From Hymenobacter cheonanensis (lineage in GTDB: Bacteria; Bacteroidota; Bacteroidia; Cytophagales; Hymenobacteraceae): a DNA stretch of 64,000 bases. A model generated the notes under the pieces. That model did no database searches. It was given only the letters and a program-made list of their open reading frames with translations, and had not been told where the DNA came from. Location of the stretch: NCBI RefSeq assembly GCF_030581075.1, contig NZ_JAUQSW010000004.1:62001-126000 (forward strand), read 5' to 3'. Positions 25,862-34,788 of this stretch are shown one piece after another (position 1 is the stretch's first letter; each line of letters begins with the position of its first letter). The translations under genes and the position numbers were made by a program.

Positions 25862-26867
25862 GGCGGCTCTGCGGCGCCTGCGTACCTACACGGAGGCCCG
25901 GGCGCTGGTACTGATGTATCATCGGGTGGCTGAGCCGGAAACGGATGTGTGGGACCTGGCCGTGAGCCCAGCCAACTTTGAGCAGCAGCTACGGGTGCTA
26001 CGGCAAACCGGCCTCGTTATTCCGGCCGGGCACCTGGTGGCGCAGCTGGCGCAAAAAAACCTGAAGCGGCGCAGCATCGTCGTCACGTTTGACGATGGGT
26101 ATTGCGATAACTATCGGGTAGCCAAGCCCTTGCTGGAGCGCTACCAGCTGCCGGCTACCTTCTTCATTCCGACTGGCCATCTGGGGCAGGCCCGGGAGTT
26201 TTGGTGGGATGAGCTGGAGGCTATTTTTTTGCTACAGGAGCACCTGCCCAGGCAGTTAGCGGTAAGCATCGACGGGCAGCAGGTGGCAGGCGACTTGCAG
26301 GAGGAAGCACACCTTGCCAGCAGCTTGCGGCAGCGCCACCGCCAGTGGCGAGTGGGTACGGGCGCGCCGCCTTCGCGGCGCGCTGCCTTGTTTTACGAAA
26401 TATGGCGCCGGCTGAAAGTGCTGCCCGACGCCCGGCAGCAGCACCTGCTGCGGCAGCTTAATATCTGGGCCGGCCGGCCGGCCACTGCCCGCCCGGCCTA
26501 CCAGATGATGTCGGCAGCGCAAGTGAGCGACCTGGGCCGCACGCCGCTGCTCAGTATTGGCGCTCACACGGTTACGCATCCGGCCCTGAGCAGCCAGCCG
26601 CTGGCTGTGCAAAGAAATGAGCTGCTGCATAACCGGCAGGCGCTCAGCCAGCTAGCCAGGCCGCTGCCCTTATTAGCCTATCCATACGGCGACTATGCCG
26701 CTGAAACCAGCGCCTTGGCGGCGGAGCTGGGGTTTGAGGCGGCATTCACTACCAGCGGCAGCGTGGTAACGGCCCGGTCAGATATGCACCAACTCAGTAG
26801 GTTTCAGGTAAATAACTGGGGAAGCAACGAGTTTAGCCAACGTCTGCAACGTTGGTTCAGGCAATAG
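25854..26867 (+). CDS. Polysaccharide deacetylase-family protein (NodB domain)
   Basis: The 337-residue product starts inside the end of the previous gene (8-base overlap), a sign of translational coupling. VLMYHRVAEPE and the NodB motif VVTFDDGYCDNYRVAKP (near residue 78) carry the Asp-Asp metal and base positions. The second motif appears as SIGAHTVTHPALS, and LAYPYGDYAAETSA is the later conserved motif. There is no signal peptide, so it likely acts in the cytoplasm on the growing or lipid-linked glycan, removing N- or O-acetyl groups. With the fusion protein it forms a two-gene glycan-tailoring unit. Confidence 0.88.
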   Translation: MLRAALRRLRTYTEARALVLMYHRVAEPETDVWDLAVSPANFEQQLRVLRQTGLVIPAGHLVAQLAQKNLKRRSIVVTFDDGYCDNYRVAKPLLERYQLPATFFIPTGHLGQAREFWWDELEAIFLLQEHLPRQLAVSIDGQQVAGDLQEEAHLASSLRQRHRQWRVGTGAPPSRRAALFYEIWRRLKVLPDARQQHLLRQLNIWAGRPATARPAYQMMSAAQVSDLGRTPLLSIGAHTVTHPALSSQPLAVQRNELLHNRQALSQLARPLPLLAYPYGDYAAETSALAAELGFEAAFTTSGSVVTARSDMHQLSRFQVNNWGSNEFSQRLQRWFRQ

Positions 26868-26869
26868 CT

Positions 26870-26918
26870 CTTCGCCAGGCCCTGGCGAGCTGGCAAAGTC
26901 CGCCAGGGCCTGGCGAAG
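26870..26918. terminator. Perfect 18-bp hairpin between convergent genes
   Basis: CTTCGCCAGGCCCTGGCG and its exact complement enclose a 13-base loop. It starts 3 bases after the deacetylase stop and lies before the convergent siroheme gene. There is no U tail; end protection or termination is possible in both directions. Confidence 0.75.
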
Positions 26919-26949
26919 TTAGCTCGGCAGGGCAAGGGGGTAGCACAGG

Positions 26950-27645
26950 CTATGCTTGGGGCTTTTTTGCGGGCTCCCATTGCCTTGCCAGCAGGGTGCC
27001 CGTAGCCAGCAGGGCCCCCAGGGCCACCCACCGCCAGCGCCGGGTAGCCGGCGCCTCATACGCCCGGCCGCCGGCTAGCCCGGCCGTAACGGCGTTGAGG
27101 GCCTTGACCTTGGCGGCAAAGTCGCCGGCCAGCCGCCCCCGGATAACGGTCATTTGCTGCAACACCGCATCCAACTCATCGGGCAGGGCTTCTTCGAGCA
27201 CGGCGCGCACGCGCTTGGCCACGGTGGGCGACTTGCCGTTGGTGGAGATGGCGACTTTGAGCTGGCCCTTCTGCACCACTGAGGAAAGGTAGAAGTCGCA
27301 GAGGTCGGGCGTGTCGGCCACGTTCACGAGCAGGCGCCGGGCGCGGGCGGCGGCCTTGATGCGGCGGTGCAGGGCCGGGTCGTCGGTGGCGGCAAAGACG
27401 ATATCGGCGGCGTCGAGGTCAGTTTCGAGCCAGCCGCGCTCGATGAGCCGGAGGCGGGAGTGGCTGGCGGCTAGGGCCCGCAGCTCGGGCAGGAACGAAA
27501 AGCTGACTACCGTAACGGCCGTTTGGGGGCTGCTGCGCAGGATGGCGGTGAGTTTTTCGAGCCCCACGTTGCCGCCGCCCACGAGCAGCACGCGTAGGTT
27601 TTCGAGCTTGAGAAAGGCGGGGAAAAGGGGGTTCTGGTCGGGCAT
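26950..27645 (-). CDS. Precorrin-2 dehydrogenase/sirohydrochlorin ferrochelatase-like, with C-terminal membrane segment
   Basis: The 231-residue product begins FPAFLKLENLRVLLVGGGNVG, the Rossmann NAD-binding motif of the Met8p/CysG N-terminal domain. FAATDDPALHRRI and VNVADTPDLCDFYLSSVV, with VAISTNGKSPTVAKRVR, complete the family pattern. It oxidises precorrin-2 with NAD and inserts iron to make siroheme, the cofactor of NirB. Together with the cobA gene at 37803 it covers both steps that CysG does alone in enteric bacteria. Oddly, it ends with a hydrophobic stretch, WRWVALGALLATGTLLAR (residues about 205-222), that could tether it to the membrane. It is the last gene of the nitrate cluster. 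Confidence 0.9.
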   Translation of the reverse strand: MPDQNPLFPAFLKLENLRVLLVGGGNVGLEKLTAILRSSPQTAVTVVSFSFLPELRALAASHSRLRLIERGWLETDLDAADIVFAATDDPALHRRIKAAARARRLLVNVADTPDLCDFYLSSVVQKGQLKVAISTNGKSPTVAKRVRAVLEEALPDELDAVLQQMTVIRGRLAGDFAAKVKALNAVTAGLAGGRAYEAPATRRWRWVALGALLATGTLLARQWEPAKKPQA

Positions 27646-27671
27646 CTTGAGGCGGGAAGTAATACTTCACC

Positions 27672-27777
27672 AAAGAACGTCATGCAGAGCGCAGCGAAGC
27701 ATCTCGCTTGTGTGTTTGAATTACCTACCCTAGTAATGCGAGCGAGATGCTTCGCTGCGCTCAGCATGACGTTCTTT
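27672..27777. repeat. GTCATGC-family intergenic inverted repeat, copy 3
   Basis: The arms at 27672-27708 and 27741-27777 are 37 bases with a single mismatch; the arm core is GCAGCGAAGCATCTCGCT. The 32-base loop holds GAATTACCTACCCTAG. It sits inside the nitrate cluster, between the rubredoxin gene and the siroheme gene. Confidence 0.95.
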
Positions 27778-27787
27778 CCTTTATTCC

Positions 27788-29290
27788 CTAGTCAAGAGGA
27801 AACGCGCTGAGTTGAAAATGCGGAGCGCGCACCGCTACAAAGAAATCGGCTGGTGCCTCGCAGGTCGGACAATGATAACTGGCTAGCGCCGCGAACAGCG
27901 TGCCGGGCGCAATAGCTTGGGCAGCATCACCATACGCAGTATCGTAAACGGTGAAGCAGCGGCGGCACTGGTGCAGGGCCGGCGGTTCGGGCAGGGCGGT
28001 AGGAGTGGGGCTAGCCACGTCGCTGGGCGGGGCGGCGGGCAGGCTGGCGGCGGCCTGCTGCTCGTAAAACTGGTCGCAGAGCTGGGTGAGGTACCAGGGT
28101 AGGTTTTCGCGACTCACTTTTTTGCGGAAGCTGAGGAAATCCTTGCTGTTAGGGTTGAAATCGCGGGTGTGCAGGATTTCGTACTGCTCGGCGTGCAGGC
28201 CGGTTTGGGTGAGGCTGTCGAAATGGCGGCGCACTACGATGGAGCCGAAGAGGCCGGTTTTGGGCTGCGTTTTGATGGCGAAGCAGAGCTGAAACGTGCG
28301 CACATCTTCCTCGTTGAAATAGCGCACCAGCTCGTGCTTGAGGGCCAGGCCGTGGGCGCAGTGGTCTTCAACCTGCCAATTGAGTTCGTTGGCGGCGTGG
28401 CGCACGTTGATGCGGTGGCGGCGCAGCACAGCATCCCAGGGCGGGCGGTCGGCTAGGGCAATGCCCTTGATGATGAGCGACTTCCAGGGCGTGGTGCAGA
28501 GCTGGCCGAGGCGCGTGTGCAGGCACACCTGGCACACGTCTTTGAGAAAAGCTACCGAAAACTGCTCATCGCGCCGGTAGATGCCCAGCCACAGCTTGCT
28601 GCCGTAGCGGTTGAAGCCTTCGTAGTAAGGCAGCGTAAAATCGGGCAGGCTGAGCGGCGCGGGAAGGGGCTGCGTGCTAAAGCGTTGGCTGGCGCTCACG
28701 AGGCGGTGCAGCAGCGCGCCATCGGCCGCCGGCTGGTCATAAAATTTATCCTTATTCGCAAAAATGGCCCATTCCACGGCCCGGCTCAGGCCCGGAATAT
28801 CCTCCGAGTACACGAGGCTGGGCCAGCAATACACGGCGTTGGTTTGGGGGAAGCGCAGGGAGAGGTACCAATAATTGGGAACGTCGGAGGTGATGAAGTT
28901 GAGGTTGCCGGTGAAGAACGGAATGAACGTCTGGTGCCGGTCGATGAGGTTGATTTTCAGCTGCGGCTGGTAGTCGAAGAGGTCCAGAATGTCGCGGTAC
29001 ACGCCCTCGCGCAGCCAGGCCGTATTGTGAAACACCTCTTCCACCACGTAGGAGCTGCTGATATTGGGGTACTTATCGGCATCGACCTCGCACGCAAGGC
29101 CCGCCTGGCCCAGCGTGTGCAGCAGCCCGCGCCGGTACTCAGCGCCCACCTCAAAAAAGAGCTGCTGGCGGTTGCCGAACTGCACCTGCTCGACCTGCGC
29201 GCGCTCGGCCGCTTCCAGGATGGTGAGCAAATCGCCGGCCGACACAATGCCGCCGGGCAGGTTTATCTTGACAAGGTGGGTGTTGGACAT
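27788..29290 (-). CDS. Large rubredoxin-domain protein of the nitrate reductase cluster
   Basis: The last part of this 500-residue product (residues about 430-490) is a rubredoxin module, with HQCRRCFTVYDTAYGD and later YHCPTCEAP giving the four-Cys iron site. The first 400 residues contain CQVCLHTRLGQLCTTPWKSL and IIKGI, faintly like the nitrite/sulfite reductase half-domain, but the full siroheme-Fe4S cysteine set is not seen. Encoded 25 bases downstream of the nitrate reductase gene, it is probably its redox partner or an assembly factor. A single-domain rubredoxin has about 55 residues, so the large N-terminal part is the unknown. The function is inference from context. Confidence 0.7.
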   Translation of the reverse strand: MSNTHLVKINLPGGIVSAGDLLTILEAAERAQVEQVQFGNRQQLFFEVGAEYRRGLLHTLGQAGLACEVDADKYPNISSSYVVEEVFHNTAWLREGVYRDILDLFDYQPQLKINLIDRHQTFIPFFTGNLNFITSDVPNYWYLSLRFPQTNAVYCWPSLVYSEDIPGLSRAVEWAIFANKDKFYDQPAADGALLHRLVSASQRFSTQPLPAPLSLPDFTLPYYEGFNRYGSKLWLGIYRRDEQFSVAFLKDVCQVCLHTRLGQLCTTPWKSLIIKGIALADRPPWDAVLRRHRINVRHAANELNWQVEDHCAHGLALKHELVRYFNEEDVRTFQLCFAIKTQPKTGLFGSIVVRRHFDSLTQTGLHAEQYEILHTRDFNPNSKDFLSFRKKVSRENLPWYLTQLCDQFYEQQAAASLPAAPPSDVASPTPTALPEPPALHQCRRCFTVYDTAYGDAAQAIAPGTLFAALASYHCPTCEAPADFFVAVRAPHFQLSAFPLD

Positions 29291-29315
29291 GAAGTAAACG
29301 ATTTTTGGCGCAGGG

Positions 29316-32300
29316 CTAGCTCACCGTTACCAAGCTTTCTTCCAGCAGGCGCTGCACCTCGGGGCGGCACGAGCCGCAGCCGGTGCCCGCGCCGGTGCTG
29401 GCGCACAGCTCCTTGAGCGAGTTGCAACCGCCGGCAATGGCCTGGCGCAGGTTGTCGGCGCCCACGCCGTTGCAGCTGCACACCAGCTTGCCGAGCACGG
29501 GCGTGGCTGGCCCGCCGCTGCGTAGCAGCTGGAGGCGCTTCTCGCTCAGCTCGGTGCGGTTGGCAATGAGGTCGCGGTATTCCTGAAACTCGTTTTTATC
29601 GCCGATGAGGATGGCGCCCACCAGGCGGTCCTGATGGATAATGCATTTCTTGTAGTAGCGCTTGGCCTTGTCGATAAAGACAATTTCTTCGTAATCAGTG
29701 CTGTTAGGGCATTCGGGCAGGCCGATGCTGCACAGGTCGAAGCCGTGAATCTTGATGATGTTCATAAACGTGCTGCCGCGGTACTGGCTCGCCACGTCGC
29801 CGCTGAGGTAGCGCGCCAGCACGGCCGCCTGCTGCTCGGCGGCCGCCGTGATGCCGTAGAGCACGCCCCTAAACTCGGCAATTTCGCCCAGCGCAAACAC
29901 GCTCGGGTCGCTGGTTTGCAGGTGGGCATTCACCACTACGCCACGCTGGCAGGCTAGCCCGCTTTCGCGGGCCAGCTCGCTATTAGGCACGGTGCCGATG
30001 GCCAGAATAAGGGCGTCGCAGGCGAGGCGGCGGCCGCTTTTGAGGCCCACGCCAGTGAGGCGGGCGCGGCCGTAGTACAGCTCCACCTCGTCGTTGAAGT
30101 AAAGGTCGCAGCCCTGGTCCACCATTTCTTCCTGCAAAAGCTGGCTGCCCAGCGCATCGAGCTGCCGGTCGAGAAAGCGCGAAATGCGCTGGATAATGGT
30201 GACCCGCGTGCCGGCCTCGCGCAACGAAGCGGCCATTTCGAGGCCTAGCAGGCCGCCGCCCACTATCACCACGTGCGCCTGCCCGGGCAGGTGCTGCCTG
30301 AAGCTGTCGGCATCGGCGCGGCTGCGCATGGTGAAGATGCCGGGCAGCGTGGGCACGCCGCGCGGCACCGCCGCCCGGCTGCCGGTGGCCAGGATAAGCA
30401 CGTCGTAGGCAGTGCGCTGGCCCAGCGAGTCAACCACGTATTTCTCGGCGCGGTTGACCTCCGTCACGTGCACGCCGCGCCGCAGGGCTATGGCGTGGGC
30501 CGGCTCCTCGTGGTCCTGCATTTTAATCAGCTGCGCCCAGCTTTGGTGGCCGCTGATGTAGTCGGGCAGCATCACGCGGTTGTAAAACGGCTGGTCTTCC
30601 TTGCTGAAAATGGTGATGGTATCGTCTTGATTGACTTCGCGATACGAGCGCACGAAGCCGTGCGCCCCCGCGCCCGCCCCAACGATAACTATGCGCTGCC
30701 GGGGCTTGGCATACTTGGCCACCTGCACGGCGCAAAACTTAAAATCGGGCTCCTTGGAAACGGGGTCGAGCGCGCCGGCGGTCACGTTGTTAGCCCGGTT
30801 CAAATCGGAGCCTAGCTGCTTGCCCCAGTGCATGGGCAGAAACACCATGCCCGGCCGGATGCCTGCCGAGAGCCGCGCCGCCACGCGCACCTCGCCCCGG
30901 CGCGACTGCACCGTTACCAGGTCGCCCTCGGCCACGCCCAGCGCCGCCGCATCGTGCGGGTGCAGCTCTACAAAAGCCTGCGGGCTGTGCTGGTTGAGCT
31001 TGCTGACTTTGCCCGTTTTGGTCATCGTGTGCCACTGGTCGCGGATGCGGCCGGTAGTGAGGATGAAGGGAAAATCCTCGTCGGGCGCTTCGCTGCGAAA
31101 CGCGGCCTGCACCGGGTGAATGACGGCCCGGCGCGAGGGCGTATAAAACTGCCGGTCGGTAAACAATCGGGCCGTATCGGGCACGGGCTGGCTGGCCCGG
31201 TAGGGCCACTGCACCGAGCCGCGCTCCTGCAAAATGCGGTAAGTCAGCCCCGAAATATCGAGCGTGGTGCCGGCCGTGAGGCGCGCATGTTCCTCATAGA
31301 TAGCCGCCGGGCTAGGGTAGTCGAAGCCGCTAAAGCCCATGGCCCGCGCAAAGCGGCAGATAATTTCGGCATCGGGCAAGGCCTCGCCGGGCGCGGCTAC
31401 CACCTTGGCCAGGTGGCTGATGCGGCGCTCCGAGTTGGTCATGGTGCCTTCCTTTTCGGCCCAGGCGGCGGCGGGCAGGATAACGTCGGCATAAGCCAGC
31501 GTTTCGGGCTGGTTGCTGATTTCCTGTACCACCACGAATTTGGCCTTGGCCAGGGCCGCTTCGGCCTGGCGCGCATTGGGCAGGCTGGTGAGCGGGTTGG
31601 TGCAGAGTATCCAGATGGCTTTGAGGCGGCCATCGGCCAGGGCCTCAAACATTTCGGTGGCCGTGTAGCCGGGCGTGGCGGCCAGCGGCCCGCTGCCCCA
31701 GAACTGCTGCACCTCGGCGCGGTGGGCGGGGCTAGCCAGGTTGCGGTGCGCGGGCAGCAGGTTGCTGAGGCCGCCCACCTCGCGCCCGCCCATGGCATTG
31801 GGCTGGCCCGTGAGCGAGAGCGGCCCCGCGCCGGGCCGCCCAATCTGGCCCGTGATGAGGTGCAGATTTAACAGCGCCAGGTTTTTATCAACGCCCACGG
31901 CGCTCTGGTTCAGCCCCATCGTCCACATCGAGAGGAAGGCTTTGGCACCGCCGAGGTAGCTGGCAGCCAAGTGGATAGTTGCCTCCGGCACGCCGCACAG
32001 CTGGGCCGACTCGGCCAGCGGGCGCGCCAGCACGATGTCGCGGTAAGCTTCGAAGCCCTCGGCGTGCTGCCCGATAAACGCCAGGTCGATATCGCCGTTT
32101 TCAATGAGCACCCTGGCCAGGGCTTGCAGCAGCACCACGTCGGTGCCGGGGATGAGCTGCAAATGCACGTCGGCCAGCGCCGTAGAGTCGGTGGCGCGCG
32201 GGTCGATAACGATGATTTTGGTGGCCGGGTTTGCGGCCTTGTGGGCCTCCACGCGGCGCCACAAAATGGGGTGGCACCAGGCGGGGTTGGCGCCGGCCAC

Positions 32301-32816
32301 CAGCAGGCAGTCGGCCAGCTCAAGGTCGTCGTAGCACACGGGCACGCTGTCTTCGCCCAGCGCCATTTTGTAGCCCACCACGGCGCTGCTCATGCACAGG
32401 CGCGAGTTGGTATCGAGGTTATTGCTGCCAATAAAGCCCTTCATGAGCTTATTGAGCACGTAATACTCCTCGGTAAGGCACTGGCCCGAGGCGTAAAACG
32501 CCACCGAATCGGGCCCGTATTGGTCGATGAACGTCTTGAACACCGCCGCCGTGCGCGCCAGGGCCTCGTCCCAGCTCACGCGCTGCAAGGGGTGGTTTTT
32601 GCCGTAGCGCATCTGCGGGTGCAGCAGGCGGTCCGAGCGGTCGTTGACGGTGTATTGCAGGTTCAGGCCCTTGCTGCACAGCGCACCTTTATTGACCGGG
32701 TAAGCAGGGTTGCCGGTTACCGTTACGTCGCCGTTCTTTTCGGGCTGCACCAGCACCCCGCAGCCTACCCCGCAGTAGCAGCAGATGGATGGCGAGGCGG
32801 CGGACGAGGTGGACAT
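29316..32816 (-). CDS. Assimilatory nitrate reductase fused to an FAD oxidoreductase and BFD [2Fe-2S] domain
   Basis: The 1166-residue product is a three-part enzyme. Residues 1-~690 are a molybdopterin oxidoreductase: Cys12-x2-Cys15-x3-Cys19 and the later GALCSKG form the N-terminal [4Fe-4S] site, and NSRLCMSSAV near residue 142 holds the likely Mo-ligand Cys. Residues about 700-1080 are an NAD(P)/FAD oxidoreductase (RIVIVGAGAGAHGFVRS, VVIVGGGLLGLEMAASL, VFALGEIAEFRG). The end (CSCNGVGADNL ... TGAGTGCGSC) is a BFD-like [2Fe-2S] domain. It should reduce nitrate to nitrite in the cytoplasm with electrons entering through its own flavin module. The fused module resembles the front half of the NirB encoded in the same operon. 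Confidence 0.93.
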   Translation of the reverse strand: MSTSSAASPSICCYCGVGCGVLVQPEKNGDVTVTGNPAYPVNKGALCSKGLNLQYTVNDRSDRLLHPQMRYGKNHPLQRVSWDEALARTAAVFKTFIDQYGPDSVAFYASGQCLTEEYYVLNKLMKGFIGSNNLDTNSRLCMSSAVVGYKMALGEDSVPVCYDDLELADCLLVAGANPAWCHPILWRRVEAHKAANPATKIIVIDPRATDSTALADVHLQLIPGTDVVLLQALARVLIENGDIDLAFIGQHAEGFEAYRDIVLARPLAESAQLCGVPEATIHLAASYLGGAKAFLSMWTMGLNQSAVGVDKNLALLNLHLITGQIGRPGAGPLSLTGQPNAMGGREVGGLSNLLPAHRNLASPAHRAEVQQFWGSGPLAATPGYTATEMFEALADGRLKAIWILCTNPLTSLPNARQAEAALAKAKFVVVQEISNQPETLAYADVILPAAAWAEKEGTMTNSERRISHLAKVVAAPGEALPDAEIICRFARAMGFSGFDYPSPAAIYEEHARLTAGTTLDISGLTYRILQERGSVQWPYRASQPVPDTARLFTDRQFYTPSRRAVIHPVQAAFRSEAPDEDFPFILTTGRIRDQWHTMTKTGKVSKLNQHSPQAFVELHPHDAAALGVAEGDLVTVQSRRGEVRVAARLSAGIRPGMVFLPMHWGKQLGSDLNRANNVTAGALDPVSKEPDFKFCAVQVAKYAKPRQRIVIVGAGAGAHGFVRSYREVNQDDTITIFSKEDQPFYNRVMLPDYISGHQSWAQLIKMQDHEEPAHAIALRRGVHVTEVNRAEKYVVDSLGQRTAYDVLILATGSRAAVPRGVPTLPGIFTMRSRADADSFRQHLPGQAHVVIVGGGLLGLEMAASLREAGTRVTIIQRISRFLDRQLDALGSQLLQEEMVDQGCDLYFNDEVELYYGRARLTGVGLKSGRRLACDALILAIGTVPNSELARESGLACQRGVVVNAHLQTSDPSVFALGEIAEFRGVLYGITAAAEQQAAVLARYLSGDVASQYRGSTFMNIIKIHGFDLCSIGLPECPNSTDYEEIVFIDKAKRYYKKCIIHQDRLVGAILIGDKNEFQEYRDLIANRTELSEKRLQLLRSGGPATPVLGKLVCSCNGVGADNLRQAIAGGCNSLKELCASTGAGTGCGSCRPEVQRLLEESLVTVS

Positions 32817-32886
32817 AACAGGAAAATTGGTGGTTTATAAGGGAGTTTCCTGACCTGCACAGACAGTAGCGATTTATATTAATCGT

Positions 32887-32984
32887 CTGTCATGCAGAGC
32901 GTAGCGAAGCATCTCGCGTGCTAACGTTAGGGTTGATTAATCCACTGAAGCGAGCGAGATGCTTCGCTGCGCTCTGCATGACAG
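32887..32984. repeat. GTCATGC-family intergenic inverted repeat, copy 4 (loop reversed)
   Basis: The arms at 32887-32917 and 32954-32984 are 31 bases with one mismatch (T against C). The loop, read on the minus strand, holds GGATTAATCAACCCTAAC, so this copy is inserted in the opposite orientation to the others. It lies between the nitrate transporter and nitrate reductase genes. Confidence 0.95.
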
Positions 32985-33001
32985 CCTTTTACCTTTGAGC
33001 C

Positions 33002-34321
33002 CTAGGCCCCGGCCAGGGCTAGCGGCGCTTCGGCCGGCGCCTCGCCCGCTTCTTTCACTACCAGGCGCACCAGCAGCACCAGCGCACCCACGGCCGCCAC
33101 GCCAAAGCCAATGTAGAGAAACGCCGTGCTGTAGCTGATTTCCTTGGACTTGAAAAGGAAGCCGACCAGCATGGCGCCCAGGTTGCCGCCCGCGCCCACA
33201 ATGCCGCTCACGCTGCCGATGGCCTGCTTGTTCACAAACGGCACGATGGAGTAGGTGCAGCCGTTGGCCATTTTCAAAAACAGGGCAAACACCAGCATCG
33301 ATACGATGGCCAGCGTGAGGCTGGGGGCGAGCGAGAAAAACGCAATGCCAATGCCTTCGAGCACCAGAAAGACGCTCAGCAGCACCCACTTGCCCTTGAG
33401 GCCGTAGGCCCGGCCGGTGCGGTCGGCCACGATGCCGCCCAGGCCCCTGGCAAAGATGTTCATGAAGCCGAAGATGCCGGCCAGCAGGCCCGCCGCCACC
33501 AGCGTGGCGCCAAAGTGGTCGACGAAGTACACGGCGGCCACGTTGTCAATGGTGATTTCAATGCCGAAGCAGGCGCCGTAGGCCAGCGCCAACAGCCAGG
33601 TGCGGTAGTCGCGCAGGGCTAGCAGGAAGGTGCCTTTCTTTTTGGTCGTGGCGTCGCGCTGAATGCTGGCGTAGTTGCCGCGCGGGGTGTCTTCGGTATA
33701 CTTGTAATACAACACGGCCATTATCAAGAGGATAACGCCGGGCACTACCATCGCCAGCCGCCACGAATTGGCTTTGTCCACGTAGCCCAGGCTTACGAAG
33801 GCAGCGGCCACCAGCGGCATCACCATGTTGGCAATGCCACCGCCGAGGTTGCCCCAGCCGCCGCCCACGGCGTTGGCCGTGCCCACCACGTTGGGCGCAA
33901 ACATCATCGAGGTGTGAAACTGCGTGATGACGAACGACGCGCCGATAATGCCGATGGCTAGCCGGAATAATAGGAAAGTTTCATAGCTGTTGCTCAGACC
34001 GATAAGCATCACCGGCACGGCGCCCACCGCCAGCAGCAGCGTGTAGGCCAGCCGGGGCCCGATGGTGTCGCAAAGCTTGCCCATGAGCAGGCGCGCCAGG
34101 ATGGTGGCCGACACCGAGGCAATGACAATATTGCCCACCTGCCCCTTATCGAGGTGCAACTGCTCGCGCACCAGCGGCATGAGCGGCGCAATGCCAAACC
34201 ACCCAAAAAAGCAGAAGAAAAACGTGAGCCACGTGAGATGAAACGTGCGCATCTGCACACCTTTGGCGGCGAAGATGTTGAGCCGGGTCAGCGGCTGCTG
34301 GGCGGTAGTGGTGGCATCCAT
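33002..34321 (-). CDS. Nitrate/nitrite MFS transporter (NNP/NarK family)
   Basis: The start at 34321 (MDATTTAQQPLTRL) gives 439 residues; a longer start would run through a hairpin element. About 12 membrane helices are visible. The nitrate signature appears twice in Gly-rich form, GGGWGNLGGGIANM and GIVGAGGNLGAM, and the conserved Arg-bearing region LFRLAIGIIGASFVITQFH is present. It should import nitrate (and perhaps exchange nitrite) across the inner membrane, feeding the reductases of the same cluster. It lies between nirD upstream and the nitrate reductase downstream, with an inverted repeat on each side. Confidence 0.93.
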   Translation of the reverse strand: MDATTTAQQPLTRLNIFAAKGVQMRTFHLTWLTFFFCFFGWFGIAPLMPLVREQLHLDKGQVGNIVIASVSATILARLLMGKLCDTIGPRLAYTLLLAVGAVPVMLIGLSNSYETFLLFRLAIGIIGASFVITQFHTSMMFAPNVVGTANAVGGGWGNLGGGIANMVMPLVAAAFVSLGYVDKANSWRLAMVVPGVILLIMAVLYYKYTEDTPRGNYASIQRDATTKKKGTFLLALRDYRTWLLALAYGACFGIEITIDNVAAVYFVDHFGATLVAAGLLAGIFGFMNIFARGLGGIVADRTGRAYGLKGKWVLLSVFLVLEGIGIAFFSLAPSLTLAIVSMLVFALFLKMANGCTYSIVPFVNKQAIGSVSGIVGAGGNLGAMLVGFLFKSKEISYSTAFLYIGFGVAAVGALVLLVRLVVKEAGEAPAEAPLALAGA

Positions 34322-34343
34322 AAGCAAGTGATTTAGTGCGAAG

Positions 34344-34406
34344 TAGCGCGGGCTTTTAGTCCGCATGTGAAAAGCGATGCGAACGCGGATTACAAAGTCC
34401 GCGCTA
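34344..34406. repeat. Inverted repeat of a different family between nirD and the nitrate transporter
   Basis: The arms at 34344-34364 and 34385-34406 pair with a few mismatches. The outer part reads TAGCGCGGGCTTTTAGTCCG and its partner ends AAAGTCCGCGCTA. It begins 3 bases after the nirD stop in transcription order. It is unrelated in sequence to the GTCATGC family. Confidence 0.8.
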
Positions 34407-34408
34407 GA

Positions 34409-34759
34409 TTAAGCCCAGCCGATATACACAGTATCATTCTCTACCCGAACGGGATACGTCTGAATAGCGCACTCGTCGGCGTTCAGGCACTCGCCGGTGA
34501 GCAGCGAAAACGTGCGCTTGTGGTAAGGGCAGGCCACCTTGGGTTCGCAGGCTTCGCCGGTGCTGCCAATCATGCCCCTGGCCAGTATCATCTGCTGCTT
34601 GTGGGGGCACAGGTTTTGGGTGGCGTACCACTCGCCGCGCCGGGCAAAGTTGAAGATGGCCACCTGCTCGCCCTCTACCAGGGCACAGGCCCCGCCATCG
34701 GCGGGCACGTCGGCGGTCTGGCACACGGGGAGCCAGGTAGCTGCGGTCAGCGTTTCCAT
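34409..34759 (-). CDS. nirD: Nitrite reductase small subunit (Rieske type)
   Basis: The 116-residue product has a complete Rieske [2Fe-2S] site: Cys51-x-His53 in LCPHKQQM and Cys77-x2-His80 in CPYHKRTF. Many NirD proteins have lost these ligands, so this copy likely binds a cluster. It partners NirB in the cytoplasmic NAD(P)H nitrite reductase that makes ammonium. It follows nirB by about 200 bases, most of which is a compound foldback. Confidence 0.92.
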   Translation of the reverse strand: METLTAATWLPVCQTADVPADGGACALVEGEQVAIFNFARRGEWYATQNLCPHKQQMILARGMIGSTGEACEPKVACPYHKRTFSLLTGECLNADECAIQTYPVRVENDTVYIGWA

Positions 34760-34788
34760 AAACGGCTATTTGTTAATTGATTGTATGG

